A DNA stretch of 64,000 bases from CAZVKN01 sp964627035 (GCA_964627035.1 CAZVKN010000008.1:1-64000); one strand, 5' to 3'. Shown: positions 49,382-59,267, numbered from the stretch's first letter. Notes: generated by a model from the letters alone, not told the origin. Numbers and translations are program-made.

Positions 49382-49948
49382 TCAATACTCAAACTTCGCT
49401 TCCCAATCTCCCGCTCCACCTTCCAGCAACCCAAACATATGCCACAGTGAACAGAACAGATCACCCGGTCCGAAGTATGACCAGCCGATGCGATAGATCT
49501 TGCTATCCTCCTTGCGGAAGGTAGAAAAGCCGGGCATGATGTACTCCTCAGTCTGGAAACCGAGATCCCATGTGAATCTGCTCTCTTTGGCTGACATCAT
49601 CCTGAACTTCCAGTTGCGGCTGTCTGCAAACTTACGTTGTTCTTCGTAACTATCGGGTGACACCAACACAAATCCTGCTCGATCCTCAAAATGATGCACC
49701 AATCCGTTGAATCCATCCGCCCACAGAGTGCAGTACGGGCAGTTTTCCCCCATGTTATGTACAACGATCAGGTCATCCTTGTCTCCAAACAGTTCGGAGA
49801 GCTTAACGGGATTGCCGTCACGGTCGGTCAGCGTGTAGTCCTTGATCTCCTCACGCGGAAGCTGCTTCTTCAGTTCAGCCAACTTACCCGCTTTCTCCAT
49901 CAGCTCTTTTTCGAGCCCTTCTATTTCCTTGTATAGTTCTTCACTCAT
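49382..49948 (-). CDS. DUF899/thioredoxin-like protein
   Basis: 188 residues. An N-terminal coiled helix (IEGLEKELMEKAGKLAELKK) is followed by a thioredoxin-like fold with NMGENCPYCTLWADGF, and a C-terminal GWSYFGPGDLFCSLWHMFGLL typical of the DUF899 family. The CPYC pair suggests redox activity. An AGGACA site precedes ATG. Confidence 0.85.
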   Translation of the reverse strand: MSEELYKEIEGLEKELMEKAGKLAELKKQLPREEIKDYTLTDRDGNPVKLSELFGDKDDLIVVHNMGENCPYCTLWADGFNGLVHHFEDRAGFVLVSPDSYEEQRKFADSRNWKFRMMSAKESRFTWDLGFQTEEYIMPGFSTFRKEDSKIYRIGWSYFGPGDLFCSLWHMFGLLEGGAGDWEAKFEY

Positions 49949-49963
49949 TTTTTGTCCTATCGG

Positions 49964-50647
49964 TTAAATTAAATTCAGTGCTTTCTCCGCAAACCTCTTC
50001 TTGCGGATTCCGTACTTATCCTTCGGGTTTCTCTTCACGTACCGTTCCAGAACCGGAGCGACATACTCTATTTCTGTATGTGCTATGGAAATATCCATCT
50101 CGCTCAATGCCAGCAGTGTGTACCAAAACGGGAAACGCCTGTATTTGCCCTTTTCAGTGCGATACCGTTTCAGTTGCCCAATACCCGCTGTCAGTCTATT
50201 CTCCTGATCGTCCAGCCCTCCGGCAGCAATATGCCTCCACAACGACACCGAACAAGTCCCACAACAAAACATGCCAAATTCGTAAGCTCGCTCTTCATAG
50301 CTTAACTTAAGTCTTTTGATAAGCCATTCAGTCGCATTTCCAAGTGCAGTTTTTACTCCGGCATCATCCACATCGAGTACGACCAGAATTCGGCAAGCCT
50401 CCTCACCGAGGATATGTCCTGTCCCGGCACCCGAAGTCACCTTCTCGCTCGTGAACAGTCTGAATCCGTCACGGTAATCCCAATCGGTCGGAGCGAACAT
50501 ATTGCCGTATGATCCTTTCATACCCTGTCGCGATGCGATCCACATCGAAACGGCAAGACGATCATTGTAGGTTATCTCATCACCGTTGAACAGTGCTTCA
50601 TTCACAGCGTCAACCGTATCCGCCAGACTGTCTGTGTGTAGTAACAT
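49964..50647 (-). CDS. Hypothetical protein
   Basis: 227 residues, helical, with a Cys-rich GMFCCGTCSVSLWRHIAAGG and a run of repeated helices resembling alpha/alpha toroid proteins. No family can be named with confidence. It starts directly at the YcaQ-like gene's stop (TAAAATG), so the two probably act in one transcript. Confidence 0.68.
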   Translation of the reverse strand: MLLHTDSLADTVDAVNEALFNGDEITYNDRLAVSMWIASRQGMKGSYGNMFAPTDWDYRDGFRLFTSEKVTSGAGTGHILGEEACRILVVLDVDDAGVKTALGNATEWLIKRLKLSYEERAYEFGMFCCGTCSVSLWRHIAAGGLDDQENRLTAGIGQLKRYRTEKGKYRRFPFWYTLLALSEMDISIAHTEIEYVAPVLERYVKRNPKDKYGIRKKRFAEKALNLI

Positions 50648-50648
50648 T

Positions 50649-51860
50649 TTACAGCATCCCCCTTAATTTGTCCCTAATTTTCGGGTTTAAAACTTGCTCA
50701 ATCTTCATAGAGTCGCATCCATTAAAACTCGCAAAATTTTTCAGTTTTTGCACAAAAAATGGCAGAAAATGCTCAAAATCGTTAAATTTCGGCTCAAATT
50801 CGAGCTTTTTGATTATCAGACATTTCTTCTTTCTGTCCGCTTTCGCATCAAGCCTTCCGACGAATTGCTCACCCCACATAATCGGCAACACAAAATATCC
50901 ATGAACACGTTTGGCAGCGGGAACATAGCACTCAAGCGCATATTCAAACCCGAATAGCTGCTCTATCCTTTTTCGCTGTATTATCAGATTATCAAACGGT
51001 GACAGAATGTGAACCTCAGCCTTCGTCTTTCGCAGTTTGGTTAACTGCTCAAAACCATCTGAAAGAGCATACTGTTGCTTATCGTTACCACGAACTGAAA
51101 CCAGAATCACCTCACCTGCTTCGATCAGATCCTTCAGCGATTTCTGCACAACCTTCTTCTGAACCGCGTTTATGTGGTTGATCATCTCTCGCTCCTGAGC
51201 AATTCCATACGCCTGCAATGCTCGTTTCACGAAAAACTGACCCAACTCATCATTATCGGGAAATCGCGTATCTACATTGTCAGGCAGAACCCGCTCAGTC
51301 AGGTCGTAAATCTTGTGGAAGTTGTGTCGTCGAGTAACCATCAATTCCCCCCGCCAGAACAGCATCTCCAGTGCAACCTTCGTAGGTCGCCAATCCCACC
51401 AATTACCTGCCTTAGTTCCAACCGGTGCCTCAAAATCCTTTGACCCTAATGCGCCCTCATTGCGAATTCGCTCCAGCACAGGCTTCATCATGTGACCGTA
51501 CTTTTCGAGGCGATCCTTCTCCCATTTGCTGTGCGGGTCTTCGTAACGCTTCATCTGCGGCAGATAGAAACGATAATCACACATTGGCAGATACGACGCT
51601 GCATGACCCCAATACTCGAAAACACGCCTGTTTTCAGATAGCAATTCATGTAGCATCTGAGCATTGTAATTAGATATTCGCGTCCACAATGTGTGGTTGT
51701 GCGCCCGTTCGATTACTGAAATCGTGTCAATCTGGACGTAACCGAGGTGCTCAATGGTTTGGGCTATCCCCTCTTTGCCTTTCTTAAATTTGATTCGCTT
51801 GTCAAAGAGCTGACTGTTCAACGCAATCCGCCTAGCCTGCTTCAGAGAGATTACTTCCAA
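50649..51860 (-). CDS. YcaQ-like winged-helix DNA glycosylase (HTH_42 family)
   Basis: 403 residues. N-terminal SLKQARRIALNSQLF, catalytic QxD-type motif in YVQIDTISVIERAHNHTLWTR, then YWGHAASYLPM, and a C-terminal CYVPAAKRVHGYFVLPIMWG with FVGRLDAKADR. The family removes alkylated bases and unhooks interstrand crosslinks. The start is TTG after GAGG. Confidence 0.88.
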   Translation of the reverse strand: MEVISLKQARRIALNSQLFDKRIKFKKGKEGIAQTIEHLGYVQIDTISVIERAHNHTLWTRISNYNAQMLHELLSENRRVFEYWGHAASYLPMCDYRFYLPQMKRYEDPHSKWEKDRLEKYGHMMKPVLERIRNEGALGSKDFEAPVGTKAGNWWDWRPTKVALEMLFWRGELMVTRRHNFHKIYDLTERVLPDNVDTRFPDNDELGQFFVKRALQAYGIAQEREMINHINAVQKKVVQKSLKDLIEAGEVILVSVRGNDKQQYALSDGFEQLTKLRKTKAEVHILSPFDNLIIQRKRIEQLFGFEYALECYVPAAKRVHGYFVLPIMWGEQFVGRLDAKADRKKKCLIIKKLEFEPKFNDFEHFLPFFVQKLKNFASFNGCDSMKIEQVLNPKIRDKLRGML

Positions 51861-51867
51861 CAGAACC

Positions 51868-52857
51868 TCATTCGCTGGATCCGATTAATAACTGCCGTTT
51901 ACAATGCTCAAGATTCTGCCTAGCGTTCTTATTTCGGGGATCGTACTTGACCGCTTCCTCAAATGCAGCGATTGCCTGCTCATAATCCTCATTCCTGCCG
52001 TGCTGAATTCCTATCTTATTATAGGCAGCCCCAAGGTTTCGATAATCATCATTCAGAGCTGAACTGCTGTTAAGAAAATTATTTACTATCAGTGTGTCGT
52101 ACTCATTGAAATTCACATCAATTGAACCGCTCTCATAGTCATTTCGAATCGTTTCAAGTGCAGCTCGATACAACTCATCCCTTTCTGCTTCCTTTGTGTC
52201 AAACTTCCTTAGCACTTCAATGAGCATATTGTCATATGACCTTTCCAACGTCGGATGATATTCAATAGCCTTTTTATAAGCTTTGATCGCACCTTCAAAA
52301 TCTCCCGCTGTCATGCACAATGCACCGATATTACGGTAGATAGATATTGATTTAACTCCAGCGGTCAAAGCCTGCTCAAACATCTTTAAGGCTTTTTCAT
52401 GGTCATTTTTTTTACCATAGATCATACCGATATTATTATAAATCAACTCCTTATTTTCATCTTCGTACTGCAATGCCTTCTGGAAATATCGGATTGCACC
52501 ATCGCAATCCTCGTGTAAATTGAATAATATCCCCAAATTCGTGTACGCTTCAGCATTGTCGGGATCAATCTGTAATGCTTTATGAAAATAGCCGGTTGCT
52601 ACCTTGTAACGACCTGCTTTTAGTGCTTTCATCCCGTGTGTATTCGCTTGAGTCGCTTCAGCTAACGCACCAAGTGCTGACTGCTCAGCTACCCAAGGCG
52701 GTCCCTCAAACAGCGAAAGAAACAGAACAATGGACATCGGAATTATCAACACCAGCCAACCAAACCATTTCAATTTCGGTTCAGCATCAATCCGCTCGGT
52801 ATTTATAGTTTTAGTAACAGTCTTTGATCTATGTTTTTTTGCAGGTTTTCTTTTCAT
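51868..52857 (-). CDS. Membrane-anchored TPR repeat protein
   Basis: About 329 residues. A basic N-terminus is followed by one membrane helix (WLVLIIPMSIVLFLSLF) and about six TPRs (ALQIDPDNAEAYTNLGIL, IYRNIGALCMTAGDFEGAI, AVKYDPRNKNARQNL and others). It is likely a protein-binding scaffold on the outer face of the membrane. The start is placed at ATG 52857; TTG at 52863 is possible. Confidence 0.85.
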   Translation of the reverse strand: MKRKPAKKHRSKTVTKTINTERIDAEPKLKWFGWLVLIIPMSIVLFLSLFEGPPWVAEQSALGALAEATQANTHGMKALKAGRYKVATGYFHKALQIDPDNAEAYTNLGILFNLHEDCDGAIRYFQKALQYEDENKELIYNNIGMIYGKKNDHEKALKMFEQALTAGVKSISIYRNIGALCMTAGDFEGAIKAYKKAIEYHPTLERSYDNMLIEVLRKFDTKEAERDELYRAALETIRNDYESGSIDVNFNEYDTLIVNNFLNSSSALNDDYRNLGAAYNKIGIQHGRNEDYEQAIAAFEEAVKYDPRNKNARQNLEHCKRQLLIGSSE

Positions 52858-52859
52858 AA

Positions 52860-54089
52860 TCAACCGTTATGAACAATGAAGAGAACGTTCTTACCTTCCA
52901 TAACCAACCGATTGAACAGCTTACACGCCTCCGCATTTCTCAAAATTATGAATTGAGTTCCTTTCTTTGTCCATTTATTGAAGTAGAATCCCGGTTCACT
53001 TTCACTCATCTTAAAACCATACCCTCCTTCACCTTTCGATCCATTTCCGATCAGAATGATGGAAGGTTTCTGCTTCAACATAAACTGCCTATCCTGGGTG
53101 TTAAAATGCTTTTTCTTATCCGCAAACCGCAGCATCCCGTTCGGATAGATTAAGAAATCGAAATATGGTATCGGAATGCCTCTATAGATTGTCAATCCGG
53201 GAGCGTTGTGCATTACATTCTTGCTGTGGTTGAGAAGGAATGACCCTACCAACAGCATGATGATGACACTTACCACACCTATAGTGACAAACCGAACTTT
53301 TCTGTGTTGAGAAAGGTGCAGAACTGTGAACAGGATGAGATAAATACTCACTGTCATCAGTAACAGGAAATGCCAATAATCGTGACCTGTGAGAAGCGGA
53401 CTGAATGTGATCAAAATAAATGCAAGAAGTCCGACAACAAAAAAAGCGGATAACGGTTCTCTGGTATAATCTTTTAATTTCTTTTGTAGAATGCGGTGTT
53501 TTCCCTGATCAATCTTTCCATAGGTTTCAGTAACGAAAAAGATCAGGATCAACCCCATTACGGCTCCCCACGAGTCTTTGGCAATATCACTTATATCGAA
53601 GATTCTATCCGACAGAAAGAGCTGAAAAAATTCGTCAAAAATGGAGAGGGACATTCCGGTTAAAAACGAGTATAGGACAGCGTGCGGTACGGTCATTCCT
53701 CGAACATGAAATGCTCTGAAGAACATGAGGATATACGCTGCGTAGGTTACATAGTGCCAATTCTTCTGCAGATCATATATTGACATTCCTCCGTAGAGAT
53801 CTTGCAGCCATTGCGCCCAACCGATCATCGCAACAATAATCATGACAGCGACTGTTTTACGAAGTGTGATTCGTTTCCAGTACCAAGCAAAGAAAATTCC
53901 TATGAAAATTATCCCAGCGGTTGCAACGTATGGAATCGAGTGTCCGAACACTGAAAAACTCATGTGGGACAGATCATAGACCGATCCCTGTAGATATTTA
54001 GTCACGACCACGAACGGAGTCATGACGACAAGTATACAAAATATGATATACTGGATCATCGGGATTGTACGTGGATTTAGTTTTTTCAT
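52860..54089 (-). CDS. VanZ-like membrane protein with C-terminal Mth938-like domain
   Basis: 409 residues. The N-terminal half has about five to six membrane helices and the VanZ-like features NWHYVTYAAYILMFFRAF and SLSIFDEFFQLFLSDR...DIAKDSWGAVMG. Two more helices follow near 205-275. The last ~110 residues resemble Mth938 (DUF498): PSIILIGNGSKGEGGYGF, FIILRNAEACKLFNRLV, GKNVLFIVHNG. The pairing of the two domains is unusual. It overlaps the TPR frame only if the TTG start is used there. Confidence 0.78.
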   Translation of the reverse strand: MKKLNPRTIPMIQYIIFCILVVMTPFVVVTKYLQGSVYDLSHMSFSVFGHSIPYVATAGIIFIGIFFAWYWKRITLRKTVAVMIIVAMIGWAQWLQDLYGGMSIYDLQKNWHYVTYAAYILMFFRAFHVRGMTVPHAVLYSFLTGMSLSIFDEFFQLFLSDRIFDISDIAKDSWGAVMGLILIFFVTETYGKIDQGKHRILQKKLKDYTREPLSAFFVVGLLAFILITFSPLLTGHDYWHFLLLMTVSIYLILFTVLHLSQHRKVRFVTIGVVSVIIMLLVGSFLLNHSKNVMHNAPGLTIYRGIPIPYFDFLIYPNGMLRFADKKKHFNTQDRQFMLKQKPSIILIGNGSKGEGGYGFKMSESEPGFYFNKWTKKGTQFIILRNAEACKLFNRLVMEGKNVLFIVHNG

Positions 54090-54105
54090 TTATCTAAAGA
54101 AGATT

Positions 54106-54183
54106 GGAACCACCAAGGCTCAAAGACACCAAGAAAGAGAAAACTTGTATATGCTTTCTTGGTGTCTTGGTGATTTAGTGGTT
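54106..54183. repeat. Palindromic repeat, accaccaag family
   Basis: The arms ggaaccaccaaggctcaaagacaccaag and cttggtgtcttggtgatttagtggtt flank a short loop. It touches the stop codon of the dehydrogenase gene (54182). Confidence 0.8.
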
Positions 54184-55231
54184 ATGTTTTTATCCTATCA
54201 CACACCCAATCACCAACCGCAGCAGTTCCCAAATCACCACCCATGTCACGCGGGACATTGCCGGTTCTCACCATATCTCTGACGACATTCTCCAAGCGTG
54301 GAGTCCATTCTTTATGACCGAGTGTTTCCAGCATTATACCGACGGTCATGATAGCTGCAAGTGGATTAGCGATGTCTGTGCCGGCATACTTGGGAGCGGA
54401 TCCATGTACCGGTTCAAATAGTGATGTCTTGCCGGGATGGATATTACCCGACCCAGCCAATCCCAAACCACCACACAGTTGCGCACCCATGTCAGTGATG
54501 ATGTCGCCGAACATGTTGCAACTGACGATAACGTCAAACTGCTCAGGACGCTTGACCATCTGCATCAACAACGCATCTATAAACCAATGACTCGCCTCAA
54601 TGTCAGGATACTCTTCAGCTACTTCGAAAAACGCACGCTGCCACAAATCACCTTCAAATCGCATCGCATTTGACTTGTCCGACATGCAAACCTTAGTCAA
54701 TCCGCTAACCTTTGCATACTCAAACGCATGACGACATATTCGTTCAACGCCTTTGCGAGTGTTAACAGATGTTTGAACCGCAATCTCATCCGGCGTACCT
54801 TTCTTGAGGATACCTCCGGTATGCGAGTATGCGCCTTCAGTATTCTCACGGAATACTACGAAATTAACATCATCAGAACCTTTACCTTCAAGCGGACATA
54901 AGGACTCATCCAACAGATGACACGGTCGGTAATTGACATACAGGTCTAATTTGAATCGTAACCCAAGCAATATATCACGAGCATGCGCCATATCCGGCAC
55001 TCTCGGATCACCTACCGCTCCGACATAGATCGCATCGTAATTATCGCGAAAATTAGCAACCTCGTCATCGGGTAACGTAATTCCGGTAGCGAGATATTTA
55101 TCCGCGCCGTAATCAAACTCATCCCATTCCAGCGGGACACCGCAATCATGGATGGCAGCCATCACTTTGATAGCCTCCTTCGTAACGTCCACACCGATCC
55201 CATCCCCGGCAATGACAGCAATTCGAGACAT
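54182..55231 (-). CDS. Isocitrate/isopropylmalate-family dehydrogenase
   Basis: 349 residues of the beta-decarboxylating dehydrogenase family: AGDGIGVDVTKEAI, YVGAVGDPRVPD, LLGLRFKLDLYVNYRP, FRENTEGAYSHTGG, CNMFGDIITDMGAQLCGGLGLAGSGNI and HGSAPKYAGT. The RENTEG segment is more like tartrate, isocitrate or homoisocitrate enzymes than LeuB. With the homocitrate-synthase-like and LeuCD-like genes it could complete a 2-oxoacid elongation route. An AGAGGAGAG site precedes ATG. Confidence 0.9.
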   Translation of the reverse strand: MSRIAVIAGDGIGVDVTKEAIKVMAAIHDCGVPLEWDEFDYGADKYLATGITLPDDEVANFRDNYDAIYVGAVGDPRVPDMAHARDILLGLRFKLDLYVNYRPCHLLDESLCPLEGKGSDDVNFVVFRENTEGAYSHTGGILKKGTPDEIAVQTSVNTRKGVERICRHAFEYAKVSGLTKVCMSDKSNAMRFEGDLWQRAFFEVAEEYPDIEASHWFIDALLMQMVKRPEQFDVIVSCNMFGDIITDMGAQLCGGLGLAGSGNIHPGKTSLFEPVHGSAPKYAGTDIANPLAAIMTVGIMLETLGHKEWTPRLENVVRDMVRTGNVPRDMGGDLGTAAVGDWVCDRIKT

Positions 55232-55439
55232 TGACTCTCCTCTAAAAATGTGTTATAGATTACTAAGTAAATATACCTCAATCCGTTTTCATTGTCAAGG
55301 AAATCATTTCACATGAAATCATTTCAACAGAAAACTCTTTCGATTGTTCATTGCATTCACTAACATGTAAACATTGTTGATTTCACAGTCTCTATTTGTT
55401 AATTTTCTGCAGATTATTAAACAGAAACAAGAGGTAATA

Positions 55440-55862
55440 ATGGGTGCAACTTTCAACGCCATAATTTCACTAATTGAAGACAATCACTATAAAGGGATCA
55501 GTCGCAATAACCTTCGCACGGACATGGACAGTCAACCTGAAGGTGAACAGCAGATGGGTCCTACACCGATGGAGATGGTGCTGCATGCGCTTGCCGGATG
55601 CACCTCTATGGACGTAGTTGCCATCTTGCGTAAACGTAGAAAAGAACCTGAACATTTTGAGATATTTATCGAGGGGACAAAACGTGACGAGCATCCACGT
55701 CATTACGAAACAGTGAAACTTATATACAGAGCAAAAGGATCTGGATTAACAATTGAGGACCTTGAACGAGCTGCTGAGCTGTCAATGACACGCTACTGTG
55801 CTGTTTCATCAATGGTAAAACAGGTAGCTGATGTAACCTGGGAATGTGAGTTGATTAAGTGA
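55440..55862 (+). CDS. OsmC family protein
   Basis: About 140 residues: GPTPMEMVLHALAGCTSMDVVAIL with the first redox Cys and the C-terminal RYCAVSSMVKQ with the second, matching OsmC/YhfA peroxidase-type proteins. The start is ATG at 55440 after AAGAGGTAATA; the longer frame to 55374 is not supported. First plus-strand gene of the window. Confidence 0.9.
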   Translation: MGATFNAIISLIEDNHYKGISRNNLRTDMDSQPEGEQQMGPTPMEMVLHALAGCTSMDVVAILRKRRKEPEHFEIFIEGTKRDEHPRHYETVKLIYRAKGSGLTIEDLERAAELSMTRYCAVSSMVKQVADVTWECELIK

Positions 55863-55882
55863 TTAAGTGATTTGGGGATTTA

Positions 55883-56608
55883 ATGATTGGATATTTCAAA
55901 AAGGTTCTGAAGCAGGTAATACCACGATCTGTGCATCATCTGTACAATCGAGTAGTCTCTAAACGGATCATTCTCAAGCGGCTCGGTGATTGGTTCGATG
56001 CTGACTGGAAACGTAAAGCAACCGATGCAGATGAGAAGACTTGGGTGGAAGTATATAACCGGTCTTGGGAAAATTGGGATGAACATGATTTAACTGAAGA
56101 AGACATTCATCGAATCTGTGAATCAATCCCCTGCAATGCTTCGATTCTTGATGTAGGATGCGGTAACGGTTATCTGCTCAAGAAACTGACGGAAGTGACA
56201 AATAACGTCACCGGTGCTGATCTTTCCGGTGTAGCCCTCCGCCGTGCTGCAACTCGACTCGAAGCGAGTGCCGAATTAATTCAATGTTCCGCTGAATATT
56301 TGCCGTTTCAGGATAAGTCATTTCAGGTTGTGGTCTCTGTGCATACACTGGAACACGTTCGTGATATTGGCAATGCGGTTAATGAGCTTAAACGAGTATC
56401 ATCCGATAAGCTGATTATCCTTGTTCCATCTCAGGAATACTTACCTTATACCGAAGACTACCACTTACACTTCTTTCCACATAGACAGGATTTGATTGAT
56501 GCAGTCGGACTACCGCGAGCCAAATGTATTAGATACCGTTCTTCTGCCGAAGAAGGCAAATTTGACGGTGATGCGTTGCTTTTGATTGCAGAAAAAATTC
56601 ACGATTGA
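55883..56608 (+). CDS. Class I SAM-dependent methyltransferase
   Basis: 241 residues. Cofactor motif SILDVGCGNGYLLKKL, then VTGADLSGVALRRAA and FQVVVSVHTLEHVRDI. N-terminal basic segment of about 70 residues. It follows osmC by 20 bases after GGGGATTTA. Target unknown. Confidence 0.88.
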   Translation: MIGYFKKVLKQVIPRSVHHLYNRVVSKRIILKRLGDWFDADWKRKATDADEKTWVEVYNRSWENWDEHDLTEEDIHRICESIPCNASILDVGCGNGYLLKKLTEVTNNVTGADLSGVALRRAATRLEASAELIQCSAEYLPFQDKSFQVVVSVHTLEHVRDIGNAVNELKRVSSDKLIILVPSQEYLPYTEDYHLHFFPHRQDLIDAVGLPRAKCIRYRSSAEEGKFDGDALLLIAEKIHD

Positions 56609-56660
56609 CAGTTTGAAGCAAAAAAAGAAGGGACTGTTCCATAAGTCTTTATTATTTAGT

Positions 56661-56740
56661 GTTATTGCGAGCGTAGCGAAGCATTCTCATTTGATAACAA
56701 AGTAATAGAGATCGCTTCGTCGCTTCGCTCCTCGCGATGA
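56661..56740. repeat. Palindromic repeat, attgcgagcgtagcgaag family
   Basis: The arms gttattgcgagcgtagcgaag and cttcgctcctcgcgatgac make an imperfect hairpin; similar to 221-296. It lies between converging genes. Confidence 0.7.
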
Positions 56741-56764
56741 CCCACTTAAGAGACGTTTCAAACT

Positions 56765-56816
56765 GTAGTCGGGCTTGTCTCAAGCCCGACATCGCGGTTG
56801 AGACAACTATGACCAC
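56765..56816. repeat. 53-bp double palindrome, gtagtcggg family
   Basis: gtagtcgggcttgtctcaag with cccgac...gttgagacaactatgaccac; the last arm is degraded relative to other copies. It lies between converging genes and may help end both transcripts. Confidence 0.8.
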
Positions 56817-56855
56817 AAAATTGTTAGCCACAGCAATTTAGCCACTACACGATTA

Positions 56856-59195
56856 CTATTCAGTGATAATCTTCCATATTGCTTCCTGTGTCTCCTCAAT
56901 TGACATCCGTGCTGTGTTCAATACATACAGAGGTGCGACCTTCAGCAGACGCTTGTAATGCCGTCTCAATAAATCAATTCTGTCACTCGATTTGACCAGC
57001 ATGAACTTGTTGTAGAACGGCAGAGAACTGTAACCTCCACGATCAGTCACATTGCTTCCTTCCTCTAACATCCGCAAAGCAGCATCAACCGTCGGTTTGG
57101 CAACCTTGGTCGCAACAGTGTCTTTGTGAAGCAGTATTTGCTTTGATATGACTGTTCTCTTGATATGCTTATCATTTTTACCCATCCAATACGGATCCAA
57201 CAGAGCACGTGAGCGTCGAGATGCAAAGAAACAGCTCGGTTCACCGCGATCAAGCGGGCATTCGTTGTAGCCTGGACAAGCTTCTACCCGGCAATGGTCG
57301 CGATTAGTAACAACATTCTCACATTTTGAGCGATTAAACAGCGGTGCCAGCTCAGGCAGATGCCGGGTTATGTCAGTCTGCATCAACTGTTTTCGTTCGA
57401 CCGAATCTGCAATCGGTGTGTTACCAGCCCATCGCATGAAATATCCATCATAGCTATGAAGCTTGACCTCCGGTCTGCGCAACAGACGAGCAAGGTGAGT
57501 TGTCCCTCCACCGCCGGGAGGTGAAATCAGGGTAACACCTTTACCGTTGACATCAATACATGATCCTCCTGCAAGATGCATGTCGAATGTCCGTCCGGCA
57601 ATATCATCCGCCATACCGAGAGCTATTGAACGCAATTGCGGATAGTATGCAGTGTTAAGCATGATACCGGTGCGTGTTTCCGGATTGTAGAACGCTCTCG
57701 GCTCACGACCCTCAACACCCTTCACACCGTAGAGCACACCATGTGGCTCCGTATCCGCTTCCAACGGGGACGGATACCAGTTGTCCATCCAGAAATCTAT
57801 CAAGTGCGGTGAGTTTGACATCAGCTTCAGTACCACACCACCGACGTTGACGTTCCACTCGTGGTAACTGTCGTAAGACATGGCATTTTCCGCTTCAGCC
57901 ACCAGAGAGTCTCTCTGTTCCACCGGAATAGAGGACTCAAGCTCCACAGATTTAGTCACTTTTGTAATGGTGTTGTTTAGTGCTCTCTGTCTTGCAAGTG
58001 CTGTAGGTTTGAGATGTGCCAATGCATCCACAATCCTGTCCATCGCTTTAGTCAGATTTTCCATCGAGGTCGCATACGACAAGCGAATATGATTGTCCGC
58101 TCCAAACGCCTCACCGGGAACCGTAGCCACGTGCGCCTTACGAAGGAGATAGTACGCAAGACCTGCGGAATTCCGAATCTGCATTCCCTCAAACTGTTTA
58201 TCATAGTACCATGACATATTCGGCATCAGATAGAACGCACCGTTTGGCTTAAAACATGAAACATGAGGAATAGATTCAATTCGATAAAGCAGATAATTCC
58301 GACGTCGTTCAAACTCTTGCCGCATCCGGCTAATTTCATGCTGTGAACAGTTCAGTGCCTCAACACCCGCCCATTGAGCTATCGAATTTGCATTTGAAGT
58401 TGAGTGTGATTGAACCTTTGACATACCTTGAATAACCTCTTCCGGTCCGATTGCCCACCCCAAGCGCCATCCGGTCATCGAGTATGCTTTTGAAAACCCA
58501 TTGATGATTACACTGTTCTTTCGTGCGCTATCGCCCATTGCAGCAACAGAGATGGCATTGAATCCGTCATACACCAGCTTTTCATAAATCTCATCGGCAA
58601 TAATGAAGATTCCTTCGTCAATGCACACATCTACCAATCTGCGCAGTTGACCTGGATCGTATGCTGATCCGGTAGGATTAGAGGGATTATTCAAGATTAT
58701 CGCTTTGGTTCGTGCAGATAGGGCTCTTGTAAAGTCCTCAGTCGTCATTCTGAATCCGTTCTCTTCACGGGTGTGAACATATACAGGGCTGCCTTTACCA
58801 AGATTAACCATATGAGGATATGAAACCCAATACGGAGTCGGGATGATAACCTCATCCCCCGGATTGAGCAGCGCAACACAAGCATTGTACAGACACTGCT
58901 TTGCTCCGGTTGAAACGATGACCTGACTCGGTTCATAATCCGCTGCAGACTCTTCCCGATATTTACGGGCAATTGCTTCGCGTAGTTCCGGGATGCCACC
59001 GTTCGGAGTATAGTTCGTGTGATTGCTGTCTAAGGCTCGCTTGGCAGCATCTTTGATATTTGCGGGTGTAGGAAAGTCCGGTTCACCGACCGACAAGTTG
59101 ATGACGTCTATTCCCTCACGCTTCATCTGCTGCGCCTTGCCTGAGATTCTCAAGGTAGATGAAAATCCGATATTTTTTATCAGGTCGGAAAGCAT
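56856..59195 (-). CDS. Class I/II aminotransferase fused to an HprK-like domain with a degenerate P-loop
   Basis: 779 residues. Residues 1-395 form a fold-type I aminotransferase close to aspartate aminotransferases: LSVGEPDFPTP, NNPSNPTG (169-176), PLP Lys236 in NGFSKAYSMTGWRLGW, and RLSYATS near 371. From about 450 an HPr-kinase-like domain follows; where a P-loop GxxGxGKT is expected it has SPPGGGGTTH (558-567), lacking Lys. A Cys cluster (CRVEACPGYNEC) lies further on. The architecture is unusual; the second part may sense or bind rather than hydrolyse nucleotide. A CAGGAAAC site precedes ATG. Confidence 0.82.
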   Translation of the reverse strand: MLSDLIKNIGFSSTLRISGKAQQMKREGIDVINLSVGEPDFPTPANIKDAAKRALDSNHTNYTPNGGIPELREAIARKYREESAADYEPSQVIVSTGAKQCLYNACVALLNPGDEVIIPTPYWVSYPHMVNLGKGSPVYVHTREENGFRMTTEDFTRALSARTKAIILNNPSNPTGSAYDPGQLRRLVDVCIDEGIFIIADEIYEKLVYDGFNAISVAAMGDSARKNSVIINGFSKAYSMTGWRLGWAIGPEEVIQGMSKVQSHSTSNANSIAQWAGVEALNCSQHEISRMRQEFERRRNYLLYRIESIPHVSCFKPNGAFYLMPNMSWYYDKQFEGMQIRNSAGLAYYLLRKAHVATVPGEAFGADNHIRLSYATSMENLTKAMDRIVDALAHLKPTALARQRALNNTITKVTKSVELESSIPVEQRDSLVAEAENAMSYDSYHEWNVNVGGVVLKLMSNSPHLIDFWMDNWYPSPLEADTEPHGVLYGVKGVEGREPRAFYNPETRTGIMLNTAYYPQLRSIALGMADDIAGRTFDMHLAGGSCIDVNGKGVTLISPPGGGGTTHLARLLRRPEVKLHSYDGYFMRWAGNTPIADSVERKQLMQTDITRHLPELAPLFNRSKCENVVTNRDHCRVEACPGYNECPLDRGEPSCFFASRRSRALLDPYWMGKNDKHIKRTVISKQILLHKDTVATKVAKPTVDAALRMLEEGSNVTDRGGYSSLPFYNKFMLVKSSDRIDLLRRHYKRLLKVAPLYVLNTARMSIEETQEAIWKIITE

Positions 59196-59230
59196 AACCG
59201 TTTCCTGTTATTGTCGTTCAAGTTTTTATT

Positions 59231-59267
59231 TTACCACGAAGTTCACGAAAAACACGAAGTCACGAAA
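59231..59267. repeat. Single arm of the ccacgaag repeat family
   Basis: accacgaagttcacgaaaaacacgaag, related to 8342-8402 but without its second arm. It lies upstream of the aminotransferase fusion gene. Confidence 0.55.
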
